From assembly GCA_905221605.1 (NCBI GenBank), contig CAJNDS010002013.1, forward strand, positions 332,377 to 396,376: 64,000 nt of DNA, written 5' to 3'. The notes under the pieces were generated by a model. It had not been told where the DNA came from and did not search any database. It saw nothing but the letters and a program-made list of their open reading frames with translations. The translations under genes and the position numbers were made by a program. Each line of letters starts with the position of its first letter. Position 1 is the first letter of the stretch. Of this stretch, positions 1 through 10,403 are shown one piece after another. The DNA comes from Symbiodinium natans. Its lineage: Eukaryota > Sar > Dinophyceae > Suessiales > Symbiodiniaceae.

Positions 1-19
1 AGATTCTGGGGAGATTGGT

Positions 20-135
20 GTTTAGGGTTTAGGGTTTAGGGTTTAGGGGTTTAGGGGTTTAGGGGTTTAGGGGTTTAGGGGTTTAGGGGTTTAGGGGTTT
101 AGGGGTTTAGGGGTTTAGGGGTTTAGGGGTTTAGG
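20..135 (+). repeat. Telomeric array, octamer variant TTTAGGGG
   Basis: After three TTTAGGG units the array switches to a run of about ten TTTAGGGG octamers, then returns to the heptamer. A block of one variant suggests local duplication rather than random decay. Confidence 0.95.
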
Positions 136-173
136 GAGATTGGGGTTTAGGGTTTAGGGTTCCGGCAACCTAG

Positions 174-3100
174 GAGAAAAAAGAGGGCGCTTATCTGGGC
201 ATACTCGGCGCAAGGAATGCGAAGCCTAAAGCAAGAGGGATCAAGGGTAGTATTGGGCGTTTAGGGTTTCGGTTTAGGGTTTCAGGTTCAGGGTTTAGGG
301 TTCTTGACATTGAAGGCTTTGCCATTAATTAAGGATCCTTTTGCAAACTACCGGAATAATGTGGACACTATATCTTGTCGGCGACCGAAATTCTGACGCA
401 ACAAACATTCTTGTTTCTCAACTCTTCCAATCTTCCCAGATTCCTTTTTGAACACATTTCAAAGGCCTAATTGAAGGAATCTTGAAAGGGACCAGGTGTC
501 ATGTAGGGGCTACTTAGGTATAAAGGGACGAGGGGCCCCTCCTTCTATCCCTTAAGCTTTGCTTATTTGTTGGCACATCCTTGGCACGCCACACTCTGAA
601 AAAAACATGCCCATCTTCAACGTTGAGGAGGCAGACTTGTGTCGGCTGGGGTGACCCTAAACCCTAAACCCTAAACCCTAAACCCTACATAGTTTTTGCT
701 TGTGACGGGTCGGCGAGTCGGCCCAAACCCTAAACTCTCAAGACGAGCTTTAAGGGATTGGGGCTGCAAGGGCACAAGGGCCATGACAGTCCGGGGCTTC
801 GTCGATGCGAGGGCGGGCTTTTGGGGTTTAGGGTTTAGGGTTTAGGGTTTGGGGTTTAGAGTTGAAGACTGAAGGGTTCAGTCGCTTTAAGCGATCAGGG
901 GCCCAAGCCACAATGCAAGCTTATCAGTCTTGCCCCGGCACCCCACCCCTCCCCTCCACTTGAACTCCGAAATCAGAGTTCGGGGGACTGGTTTAGGGTT
1001 TAGGGTTTAGGGTTTAGGGTTTAGGGACTGTGGGCGTGCGACATGCTTATCGAACGTCCGGCCTAGAGCCTACATGGGCGTTTCCGAAATTAGGGGTACC
1101 TTGTTGGGGTCCTGAATATAAGGGAATCCTACTATTTGGGGTTCTAGTTTAGGAGTCCCCTGTTTTCGTAAATTTGAAACCCCCACATCGCCTTCGTGCA
1201 AGCACTCTGAAAAAGAAGCCAGAACACTCCTATCCTTCATTTACACGACGTGATATTGGGGCCTTAATTGCTCGAATAGGGTTTTGGGGGCTGTTTTAGA
1301 AAATCTTCTTAGGGACCATAAGGGAACACCATTAGTTCCAACCTTAATAAAAGCATAGAGGTATAGTATAAGTCTATAGGGATTGCAAGGGAATACCATG
1401 AGTGTTTATTCCAACCTCTAAACATCTCTAAACCCTAAACCCTAAACCCTAAACCCTAAACCCTAAACCCTAAAACCCTAAACCCTGAACCCCAAACCCT
1501 AAACCCTAAACCCTAAACTCTAAACCCTAAACCCCTGTAGTATGCCAGCGGACATTCCTGAGCACAAGTCCACCGGTGCTCAGGTTTGGCTGCAAGGGAC
1601 ACCCGAGCCCAGGCCCTTTAACGAAAGGGTGCTTCAGTGGCGCTAAACCCTAAACCCTAAACCCTAAACCCTAAACCCTAAACCCTAAACCCTAAACCCT
1701 AAACCCTAAACCCTAAACCCTAAACTAATCACCCTAATAACCCTAATAACCCTAATAACCCTGATAACCCTGAACCCTAAACCCTAAGCCCTAATAACCC
1801 TAAATCCTAAACTCGCTTAAACAAACCTTCGTCTGCTCCATCTTTGCCTTGTCTCCTCTTCGTGGCTCAGGGAGCCATACGGCTCCGTCATGATGCGAGG
1901 CACCTAGAGGAAGAACCATCTAAAGAATCACGTTAGGGTTTAGGGTTTAACTCGGTTTAGGGTTTAGGGTTTAGGGTTTAGGGTTTAGGGTTTAGGGTTT
2001 AGGGTTTAGGGTTTAGGGTTTATGGCTCTCTGACATCTATCCCTCGAACGCCCAAAAACCCTCAAAGACCAAACGACTCCCAACCCAAAGCCCGTAAACC
2101 ATTCAGATCCTCTTGATAGACACGGTATACTGAAACGGGTTGATCCATGGGCAGGTATATGGGCCTTGAATATAGTCCCCCACCTCCTTTACAGGATGCT
2201 GCAACATGGGCCCTTGGGTTGTATAGGGTAGTATATAAGGCGAAAAGAAGGGGGTCCCTTCTAATAAGGGAGCATGTACGTACCCTTAGATCTTCCTGAA
2301 CCCAAACCTTAAAGCCTAAGCCCAAGCGCACTCCTGGACCCGCTTTACGCATTCAGAAGTTCAATATACAGTACTGTAAGGAACCCTGCTAAACCCTGAA
2401 ACCCAGACTGCACAACTACCTTGAACCCTGACCCAAAGATCAAGAGAATGTAGCCCGCCTAGGGGAAACCTAAACCCCACATAAACCCTAAACCAACCCT
2501 AAACCCTAAACCCTGAACCCCAAACCGCAAACCCTAAACCCTCAACCGCAAACCGCAAACCCTAAACCCTAAACCTTAGACACTAAACTCCTGCAGTTAG
2601 GGGTGATGGATCCCTTGAAAGCCAGGAGACGCCACCAGGAGGGGAGCGGAACATCGCAGACACCGGGCCTTCTGCAAAACGTGGGGTGTGGGGTAAGGGT
2701 TTAGGGTTTAGGGTTTAGGGTTTAGGGTTTAGGGCTTAGGGCTTAGGGCTTAGGGCTTAGGGTTTAGCGTTTAGGGTTTAGGGTTTAGGGTTTAGGGCTT
2801 AGGGCTTAGGGTCTAGGATTCTAGGATATCTGGGGGTCTGGTTTTGTGACACGGTGAGGTCCAATGCAACTCGGTCACCGGAGCCACCCAGCGGCAGATC
2901 CTTCTCAGGCTTCGGGGGGGCTGCAGCATTTTAGGGATACAAGGAGGGACCCGTAGAAGGGACCCTTAATCTTATTCCCCCATATACCCCCCTATATATA
3001 CCTTCTATCGTCCCTACATACCTAAGAAGAACTCCTAAGCTTCTTAGGGTTTAGGGTTTAGGGTTTAGGGTTTAGGGTTTAGGGGATCACGACCCTCCTT

Positions 3101-4181
3101 TAGTCCCCTGAAGCATGGCGCGGAGTATGTGCCTACTGCTTGGTTCTGTAAATTATGGTTCGTTTCTTGGGTGCCCGAAATAAGAGGGGCCTCCTTATCA
3201 TAAGGACCACCACAATGCGTTTAGGGCTTAGGGTTTAGGGTTTTGGGTTTAGGGTCTAGGATTTAGGGTTTAGGGTTTGGCCATAGTGCTCTGGTCTAGG
3301 TCCGGTGCCACATTCTGTCGCCTAAATCACGCGCACGGCCTGGTCTCATGCTTATAGGGTTCTTAAGAGCTCCTCCTTATAAGGTTGTGTATAGGGTTAC
3401 GGTTTAGGGTTTGGGGTTTAGGGTTTAGGCTGTCAGCCTCTTGAGTGTCGAGGCTCTCAGCCTGAGGCCTTAGGGTTTTTGATCGGGGCTTAGGGAACCC
3501 TAAACCCAAAACCCAAAACCCTAAACCCTAAACCCGAAACCCTAAACCCTAAACCCTAAACCCTGGTTAAGGGTTAAAGGGATTCCAGAGAACTCTCCAT
3601 GCCGTGGCCTCTACGACGTCGTCAGCTTCGCCCTTTTCTGGGCCACTATAGTCCTGGCGACTCAAGGGTGTGGGGTTGAGGGTTTAGGGTTTAGGGTTTA
3701 GGGTTTAGGGTTTAGGTGGGGTTTAGTCTTAAGGATTCAAGGGTTTAAGAGCTTCGAGATGTGCTTGATTTAGGCAGAATCGTCTGGCCAGGAACCAAGA
3801 ATCATGGAGTTAGGCTGATTCGGTGACCCCTATGGGTAGTTCCCAAAATTGGGGTACCCCTTTTATTCCCCAAACAGAATAGAATCCCATTAAAGGGAAC
3901 CCCCCAAAAGGGTACCCCTATTCTCGGACACCCCCCATAAATGAGGGATGCCTCTGCACGCTGGGGCAACTTTACCACTGCCACCCCCAAAGCCTAAACC
4001 AAGATCGTCCAGATTGGGTTGAGGGTTTAGGGTTTAGGGCTTAGGGCCGCCAAAACTGTACAGCCTGGCACTTCGAGCGTGCTGGGTAGGCAGCTGCCCA
4101 AGCACACCTATTCCCGGCCGTTTTGCTGCTTGTCTCACGGGCAGCTTGTGCATTCGGGGCCATGGAACAACCCTAAACTGA
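174..4181 (+). CDS. Provisional 19-exon gene, 5' end outside window, function unknown
   Basis: Model: exons 174-246, 557-650, 743-825, 892-990, 1025-1079, 1203-1249, 1549-1628, 1871-1931, 2195-2220, 2626-2692, 2825-2853, 3104-3147, 3300-3342, 3429-3444, 3589-3667, 3774-3808, 4013-4024, 4064-4085, 4145-4181. Each intron is GT-AG, all phases match, no junction makes a stop, and the total is 333 codons plus TGA. Well-placed acceptors include the pyrimidine-rich tract before 557 and before 1871; strong donors include GTAAGG after 2692 and GTGAGG after 2853. Exon 557-650 reads ...GTPHSEKNMPIFNVEEADLC; exon 3589-3667 encodes a hydrophobic stretch (LYDVVSFALFWATIVLAT), a likely membrane segment. Introns hold telomeric arrays and MITE copies; two donors (826, 991) are GTTTAG from the repeat. 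The exons under 30 bases (2195, 2825, 3429, 4013, 4064) are the weakest parts. I recognise no family. It may be two genes. Confidence 0.4.
1078..1152 (+). repeat. Dispersed repeat (TTTCCGAAATT family), copy 1
   Basis: Contains TTTCCGAAATTAGGGGTA and ATAAGGGAATCCTACTATTT. The same two blocks in the same spacing recur at 37918-37988, with degraded copies at 3836-3943 (palindromic) and 6470-6537 (with a poly-G inside). Confidence 0.7.
1252..1340 (+). repeat. Dispersed repeat, copy 1 of 2
   Basis: Shares blocks with 46171-46345: a TTGAATGATTAGAATAGGG-like segment (here CTTAATTGCTCGAATAGGG) and AGGGACCATAAGGGAA. In the second copy the two blocks are separated by a telomeric array. It lies in an intron of the gene model at 174-4181. 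Confidence 0.6.
1428..1723 (-). repeat. CCCTAAA arrays around an exon-like island
   Basis: Two CCCTAAA arrays (about 1428-1532 and 1644-1723) flank the 100-bp island 1533-1643, a typical arrangement in this window. Confidence 0.9.
3836..3943. repeat. Palindromic repeat of the TTTCCGAAATT family
   Basis: An imperfect inverted repeat: AAAATTGGGGTACCCC near the left end and GGGTACCCCTATTCT near the right end, with GAATCCC / GGGAAC in the arms. It looks like a short non-autonomous element. The 62-codon open frame on the minus strand here is a by-product of the palindrome. Confidence 0.6.
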
Positions 4182-4276
4182 ACCTGCCTACTTTGCTCCC
4201 CCGCCCCCCAGCCTAAACCTACCTGGCCTCCATGTACCTACCATTTTTGGGAGCTATGCCCCATATTTAGAGCGCT

Positions 4277-4591
4277 ATGGCAAGAACCAATGGGGAGTCA
4301 CAAGACAACCCGCGCGACACGATGCCTGCGGAGAGGTTTGGCCAGGCACCGTGTGCCCCTCCTCGAAGTTGGAGGCTGCGGGGTGTAGGGTTTAGGGTTT
4401 AGGGTTTAGGGTTGAGGGTTGAGGGTTTAGGGTTTAGGGTTTAGGGTTTAATTAGGGTGGAGGTGGTTGGGTTTAAGTTTAGAGTGGGGTTTGAGCTTTG
4501 TAGGCTTTAGGCCTTAGACTTCGGGCTTCAGGGTGGTGATGTGGCTTCGGGTGAAGGAGAGGACTCGAACCCGAACTCCCACCCAGCGAAC
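4277..4591 (+). CDS. Provisional gene start, two exons, function unknown
   Basis: Exon 4277-4382 begins at ATG just after a TTTAG and reads MARTNGESQDNPRDTMPAER..., 35 codons plus one base, donor GTGTAG. Exon 4518-4591 (acceptor CCTTAG) continues in phase with FGLQGGDVASGEGEDSNPNS..., donor GTCAGG. The protein is hydrophilic, with no domain I recognise. Continuation is likely in islands at 4780, 5316, 5564, 5814, 6209 and 6344, but in several of these more than one frame is open, so I could not extend the model with confidence. Confidence 0.4.
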
Positions 4592-6026
4592 GTCAGGGTT
4601 TAGGGCTTCTAGGGCTTACAGGGGCTTGCAGGGCTTACAGGGCTTCTAGGGCTTCTAGTCAGGGTTTAGGGTTTAGGGTTTAGGGTTTAGGGTTTAGGGT
4701 TTAGGGTTTAGGGTTTAGGGTTTAGGGTTTAGGGTTTAGGGTTTAGGGTTTAGGGTTTAGGGCTTTAACGCTTTACGGCTTAGGGCTCCAGGCCCGAAAC
4801 GTTGTAAGCCCGCGGGGGAACCAAAGCATCATCAACTGGACGCGCCGATAGTGAGCAAAAGCCCTAAACCCTAAACCCTAATCCCTAAATCCTAAACCCT
4901 AAACCCTAAACCCTAACCCTAAACCCTAAACCCTAAACCCTAAACCCTAAACCCGACTTTCGTGGTCGGATCGTATGGTTTACGAAAATAGGGGACCCCT
5001 AAAGGTCTTTATTTTATAGGGTATCAGATCGCCTGCTCGAATGGACCAACTTAGGTTCCTGAGCCCTTTTTTGGTACTCGCAGAGTCCATAATGTACCCT
5101 CAAACCTGACAGAACCTCTTAGTAACCTCAAGGGTCCGCCTATGTGCTGAGTACCCTTAACCTCTTAGAAACTTCAGGGTCCATCTACGTGAGCCCTAAA
5201 CCCTAAGCCCTAGTGCCCTAAACCCTAAACCATAAACCCTAAACCCTAAACCCTGAACCCGAAACCCGACACCCTCAACCCGAAACCCCTAAACCCTTAG
5301 CCTCTTCATTAGGAACCCCAGAGTTCTCTGAAAGTGCGGGCGATGTGCCTGCCACTCGAGCAGCCACTTCGGCTGCGCCCCCCTCGGGGCGGGCCTGGAC
5401 TTGCTCGTCTTGCGGCAGGCGCAGTCCTGCGCCACCACGCTTAGGGTTTAGGGTCTATAGGGTCTATAGGGTTTAGGGTTTAGGGTTTAGGGTTTTAACT
5501 TAGAAACAGGGTGACTAGCCCCCCCTCCCCGCCTAGACTCAAGGCTCCAACCAGTCGGAAATGCAGTTGCCCTAGTTACGCACCCACTTGCATCTGCCCA
5601 TGAACACCCCCCCCCCCCCACAAGAAACTCAAACCCGAAACTTAACTTACAAAAGCCATGAGCCTAAACCCAAACCCTAAACTCTAAACCCTAACCCCCA
5701 AATCCCAACCTTCAACCACACAGTTCATCCCAACGAGCATTCTGCAAAAGCCGATCATATGGCCGTGTGCCAAAACCCCGGTTGTCGCGGACCGCGCGCC
5801 TGCTACAGACCTATGTAACGCACATCTTGATACAGACCTCTGTTGCGCGCATGCACGACCGGAAGCCAAAAGGGGAAGCAAGACAACAACAAGCAGGTCT
5901 GTCGCAAAACCCCAGGCATTGATACATACCCTATGTAACGGGGTATGTCGCGTGTGTGGGCCACGACCCTGTTACAAGCAATGAGTATTGGCACACTGCC
6001 ATATCGTGAAGCGGCTACTTCCTTAT

Positions 6027-6137
6027 TGTTGGATAGCAGGGAACGAGGGAATAAGGGCTCGATATATATGTATATATATATATACCCTTTAAGGGATTAT
6101 ATAGGGCCCTAGTTCCCTCATTCCCTGCTAACCAACA
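6027..6137. mobile_element. MITE-like palindromic element
   Basis: Arms of about 30 bp: TGTTGGATAGCAGGGAACGA on the left and CATTCCCTGCTAACCAACA on the right, with AT-rich ATATATGTATAT in the loop. It has no coding capacity. No second full copy was found in the window. Confidence 0.7.
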
Positions 6138-7050
6138 GCAAGCTTCTGCTGGACACTCGGGGGGGGGGGGGGGTTGTGTTTCTTCGCGGTTCGGCTTGGG
6201 TGTCCTAGCCCCTACATTGGTCAGTTCTGCAAATTACATACGGCCCTGTTGTGGCCCTTGTCTTTAGTGGGGCCCTGTACCCTCTAAACCAAACCCTAAA
6301 CTCTAAAGCCTAAACCCCAAACCCCATAAACCAATACCTCAAGGAAGCCGACGATCGAAACCCCGCCAGTCCGATGGACAGGACACGATCCATCGCTTCT
6401 TGCTGCCCATACGTGGGCATCCTGCGTGGGACATTCGGGGTGCCGGGGCTGAGCGTCTAGGATCAGGGGGGATTTCCGAAATGGGGGGGGGGGGGGGGGG
6501 GGGGGGGGGTTCATACGGGAATGTTACTATTTGGGGGGGGGGGGGTCTATGTTAGGGGTTCAGGGTCTAGGGTTTAGGGGGGTTTAGGGTTTACTCCCAT
6601 GTGGGGTTCAGTTCCTTGGCAAAGTCCTAAACCTCACGACCCTCAAACCCAGAGCCAGCTTTGCTCGGCTTTGGTCTAGCCCTGAACCCTAAACCCCAAA
6701 CCCTAAACCCTAGCCCTAAACCCTAAACCCTAGACCCCAAACCCAGTTCAGGGATGAGAGCTTCCGGGTGTCAGAAGCTGCTAGGGGCTTGAGGTGCAGT
6801 AGGGATTCTCAAAGCAGACGGGCCTCCTGTCAGGATTGAGCTTTACAGAGCCAACTTTGTTTTGGGGACACAAGGGTTACTTGAAGGCTCATGGATTATA
6901 CTTATATCTAGGGTTATAAGTACCCTAAATAAGGTTATTACCAAGCAAAGCTACCCGCCCACATATATTTATACCCTACTTGTAAGTACCCTAATGAACC
7001 TCCAAAGTCGGGTGTCAGGCAGAACCCAACAAAAGCATGCAGGCGCGATC

Positions 7051-7334
7051 AGATATGAAGTGGGGGTTTATATTTCTTGTACCCCCCCCAAATGGACACC
7101 CGGTATATACACTCACCAATATTAAAAAGGAACCTTATATACACTACTCACCAACAACAGTATCTTAGCTTTGGAGTAGACCCTGGAAAAAACAGTATAT
7201 TATACTTTTTAGGTTTGAGTAGCTATGATAGGAACCCAGAACCAAAAAAAGTATTGAAGCATAGTCGTATAGTACTCCAAATCCAGGCCAATATTAAAAA
7301 GGAACCTTATATACACTACTCACCAACAACAGTA
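7051..7334 (+). repeat. Dispersed repeat with internal 47-bp duplication
   Basis: 7116-7162 and 7288-7334 are identical 47-bp copies (starting CCAATATTAAAAAGG). The segment 7051-7162 is also present, inverted, at 50378-50480 at roughly 85 percent identity. The overlapping 87-codon open frames here are artefacts of the repeat. Confidence 0.85.
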
Positions 7335-7356
7335 CTATGAACCCTACTTCTTGGAG

Positions 7357-7686
7357 GTCCTGGCTTGGGAGGTGGCTCAGCAGCTCCCTTGCCGGCGCCT
7401 GCTGGAGCTGAGGTAAGCCCCTGAAAATAAAGCCCCCCCCCCCAAAAAAAAAAAAAAAAAACGTAACTTTCCAAACGGACTTCGTAACCCTAAACCCTAA
7501 ACCCTAAACCCGAAACCCGAAACCCTAAACCCTAAACCCTAAACCCTTCGACCCTTAGAACCCAAAACTTCCTTAAGCCCTAGAACCCTCCCACTCCCGA
7601 CCCTACTGCAGAACCAGAACCTGGCCACCCTCATGGCACAAGCTGCAGAACGGGCACAGGAGGAGTTACTTTCGGGTTTTCCATAG
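7357..7686 (+). CDS. 3' end of a provisional gene, two exons
   Basis: Exon 7357-7412 ends at GTAAGC, a strong donor. Exon 7612-7686 follows a CTACTGCAG acceptor and reads NQNLATLMAQAAERAQEELL, then a short tail and stop TAG at 7684-7686; the alanine, glutamate and leucine pattern suggests an amphipathic helix. Read in the matching phase, the first exon is Gly/Ala/Pro-rich. An alternative pair of frames (FLEVLAWEVAQQLPCRRLLE then a basic segment) is also open, so the frame is uncertain; the boundaries are better supported. Confidence 0.4.
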
Positions 7687-7787
7687 GGAATGACCCGCAA
7701 AGAACCAGTAACGTCAACTCGAAACCCTAAACCCTAAACCCTCAACCCTAAACCCTAAACCCTTCTTTTTCGGTGTTTGTTTTTCAG

Positions 7788-8653
7788 CCCCGGCTTTGGC
7801 TGCCTCGTGGGGTCGGCGGGCCGGTAGGTGGCAGCCTTTTAAGTTTAGGGTCTAGGGTTAGGCGGTGTAGGGTTGTAGGGAATGGGATTGGGGTCCAGGG
7901 TTTAGGGGCTTTTGGAAATTCGGGCGAATGAGACTGAGGCGCTGAAGCCAGGCAGATTGTCGCGCCTTGCACGTCAAGACTATGCTAGATCAAGAACATC
8001 CCCGTTTGGTGTACCGTAACCCTACACCCTAAGCCCTGGACCCTAAACCCTTAACCCTCTGAACCTACATGTGGTAGTGACAACAGCATGTCGAGCGTGT
8101 TTAGATATAATGCCCTCAAGACCTGGCGACCGGTAATGATGCCTGCAAGACAAGAACTCACTCGCTTGCTTGGTCTGGATTGAACCCCCGAGAACCCATC
8201 CCAAACCGAAAACCCTAAACCCTAAACCCTAAACCCTATAAGCCCTGGCATCTCCAGGCCCACTGAAGCCCCCCCCAGCTCCTCAACAAAGCTTAAGCCC
8301 AACAAAAATCCCGAAGGCTCCACAAACCGCAAGCCCGACGCCCTATCAACCCGCCTACACCCCAAACCCCTTACCTTAGTTGCTGAGTTCATAAGCCCCC
8401 AAAAAGTGTACACTTTCAGTTCTATATGGGATTATAGCATCCCAACAAGTGTCAAGTGTACTCGTTCAGCTACTAAGAAACCTAAGAAACCTTAAACACA
8501 ACAACGACAGCCAAAAAACACCATCCACCGAACAAGAAGGTTCATGAAACCCAAAGGATTCAATTTCCTGAGGCACTCAAGCACCACAGCATCGAAGCCT
8601 CTGCATCCCCCAAGCAACCCTACATCCTAAACCCGGAAAACCCCAAACCCTAA
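7788..8653 (+). CDS. Provisional 6-exon gene, basic Ser/Pro-rich protein
   Basis: Exons 7788-7823, 7948-8008, 8121-8172, 8258-8378, 8470-8539, 8598-8653; all phases agree (132 codons, no clear ATG found). The first acceptor is an excellent TTTTTCGG...TTTTTCAG tract and its donor is GTAGGT. Exon 8258-8378 (40 codons) reads PTEAPPSSSTKLKPNKNPEG..., exon 8470-8539 LLRNLRNLKHNNDSQKTPST.... The last exon runs into CCCTAAA units, which supply the TAA stop at 8651-8653. Low-complexity, lysine/proline-rich; no family recognised. Confidence 0.4.
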
Positions 8654-8763
8654 ACCCCAAATCCCAAACCCTAAACCCCAAACCCTAAACCCCCTAAACC
8701 CCAAACCCCAAACCCAAACCTCAAACCCCAAACCCTAAACCCTAAACCCTAAACCCTGAACCC

Positions 8764-8882
8764 CTGCCTGGGCGTGGCCCGCCCGGAAGCGGACCGCCCG
8801 GGCGTGGATCGGCCGGGCGTCGCGCGGCCACTCATCGGGCTGCCTGGACCGCTCGTCGGGCTTCCCGGAGATGCGCCTGTAG
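8764..8882. other. GC-rich island, strand unresolved
   Basis: About 75 percent GC with recurring GGGCGT and CGGCCG motifs. All three plus frames are open and one minus frame is open (RISGKPDERSRQPDEWPRDA...). It ends at GTAGGG on plus, equally CTACAG on minus. Exon-like, but neither strand nor frame can be fixed by reading. Confidence 0.35.
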
Positions 8883-9385
8883 GGTTTAGGGTTTAGGGTT
8901 TAGGGTTTAGGGTTTAGGGTTTAGGGTTTAGGGTTTAGGGTTAGGGTTTAGGAAGTTAGGGTTTAGGGTTCTAGGGTCTCAGGGTCTTGGGGTCTTAGGG
9001 TTTGGGGTTTAGGGTTTAGGGCTTAGGGTCTCAGGGTCTCAGGGTTTGGGGTTTAGGGCTTGGGGTCTTAGGGTCTTCGGGTTTGGGGTTTAGGGGTTTA
9101 GGGTCTTAGGGTCTTAGGTTTTGGGGTTTTGGGGCTTTAGAATCTTAGGGTTTAGGGTTTGGGGCTTTAGGGGGTTTAGGGGCTTTTGGGGTTTTCGGGT
9201 TTAGTGTTTTAGGGTTAGATGGTTTTGGGGGCTTTAGGGCTTTTAGGGGCTTTAGGGGCTTTAGAGGTTTTAGGGTTTGGCGTTTTCGGGTTTTCGGGTT
9301 TTACAGTAGGGGCTTTACAGGGCTTTCAAGTTTAGGTTTCAGGCTTCGGAGGCTTTCGGGCTTTCAGCCCTGGGGCCGGTTTAGG

Positions 9386-9518
9386 TTTAGGGTTTAGGGT
9401 TTAGGGTTTAGGGTTTAGGGTTTAGGGTTTAGGGTTTAGGGTTTAGGGTTTAGGGTTTAGGGTTTAGGGTTTAGGGTTTAGGGTTTAGGGTTTAGGGTTT
9501 AGGGTTTAGGGTTTAGGG
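9386..9518 (+). repeat. TTTAGGG array, about 19 units
   Basis: One of the two longest uninterrupted arrays in the window. It is preceded (8880-9380) by a 500-bp tract of degenerate units such as TTTTGGGG, CTTTAGGG and GTCTTAGGG. Confidence 0.97.
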
Positions 9519-9542
9519 CTACAGGGCTTAAGATGATGATAG

Positions 9543-9600
9543 GGTTCTTAAGGGAGGGCGGGGTAGGTACCTAGGGAACCTTGGGGAAGCTTAGGGAGCC
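9543..9600 (+). repeat. Dispersed repeat (GTTCTTAAGGGAGGG), copy 1
   Basis: GTTCTTAAGGGAGGG, TAGGTACC, AGGGAACC and GGAAGCTTAGGGAG occur in the same order at 57603-57675. Confidence 0.75.
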
Positions 9601-9652
9601 CTAGGGCCTAGGGGGGAGTATTCGGGAACCTTGGGAAGAACCAGTAAGGTCA

Positions 9653-9733
9653 ACCCTAAACCCTAAACCCTAAACCCTAAACCCTAAACCCTAAACCCTA
9701 AACCCTAAACCCTAAACCCTAAACCCTAAACCC
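9653..9733 (-). repeat. CCCTAAA array, about 11 units
   Basis: Directly abuts the minus-strand exon candidate at 9732-9821. Its last unit supplies the GTTTAG donor of that exon, read on the minus strand. Confidence 0.95.
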
Positions 9734-10094
9734 TCCCTTAAGAGCCCTATAAGATGAAGGTGCTTCGAAGATGAGCCTTCGACTAAGTTTCAACAGGTTC
9801 AGGGCGTTGAGGTGGGCTTTTCTTGTGGGGGCCCTACAGGCCCTACAGCCCTAAACCCAGAAACCCTAAGCCCTAAACCCTAAAAGCTAGAAACCCTAAG
9901 CCCTAAAGCCCAGAAACCCTAAAACCCAGAAATCCTAAAACCCAGAAACCCAACCCTGAAACCCAGAAACCCTAACCCTGAAACCCTGAAATCTTGAAAT
10001 CCTACCTTCCTAAATCCCCGAAACCCCCCAAAAAACCCAAACCCTAGTGGCGGCACTGGGGTTCAGGATCTTCGGGATGAAAGGGTCGAGGGTT
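9732..10094 (-). CDS. Two minus-strand exon candidates
   Basis: 10043-10094 (CCCCAG acceptor, GTTTGG donor) reads TLDPFIPKILNPSAATR. 9732-9821 (CACAAG acceptor, GTTTAG donor in the telomeric array) reads HLNALNLLKLSRRLIFEAPS... and looks like an amphipathic helix. The first exon ends in phase 0 while the second reading needs phase 2, so a further exon or another acceptor is required between them. No family recognised. Confidence 0.35.
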
Positions 10095-10403
10095 CTGGGG
10101 CTCTAGTGTTCTTTTAGGTTTTAGGGTTTAGGGTGCAGGGTGTAGGGTTGTAGGGTTTTAGGGTTAAGGGCTTAGGTGTTAGGGTTTAGGGTTTACATTG
10201 GGTTTTCGGGATTTTAGGGTGTAGACTTTCAAGGTTTTGGAGTCTTAGGGGTTTTTTCTCAAGGGGGTTTAGCGGTTTTAGGGCTTAGGGTTTTGGGGTT
10301 AGACGGCGTTAGGGGCTTTAGGGGTTGTAGGGTTTAGGGCTTTAGGTGCTTTAGGGGTTTTAGGGCGCTTTAGGGGCTTTGGGGGTTTTTAGGGCTCTCA
10401 AGT

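Larger units (their letters stand above)
4592..7356. other. Telomeric arrays with unresolved exon-like islands
   Basis: Arrays at 4660-4763 (about 14 TTTAGGG) and 4863-4950 (CCCTAAA). Islands with AG...GT boundaries on the plus strand: 5319-5445 (three frames open; one reads GRAWTCSSCGRRSP, a Cys pair), 5565-5601, 5814-5901 (TYVTHILIQTSVARMHDRKP...), 6209-6276 (hydrophobic, PYIGQFCKLHTALLWPLSLV) and 6344-6454 (three frames open over 35 codons). 5100-5200 holds an imperfect 56-bp tandem duplication around AACCTCTTAG. 6482-6510 is poly-G. Confidence 0.45.

Noticed and set aside
6862-7340. Two 87-codon plus frames as small genes
   Set aside because: They lie in a dispersed repeat with a 47-bp internal duplication and an inverted copy elsewhere.
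8087-8172. Chains of tiny exons separated by 14-17 base introns (also near 6800, 11657, 15611, 15966)
   Set aside because: In most of these cases the sequence reads straight through as one larger exon in a consistent phase (for example 8121-8172, 11601-11694, 15594-15643, 15932-16093), so ultra-short introns are not needed.
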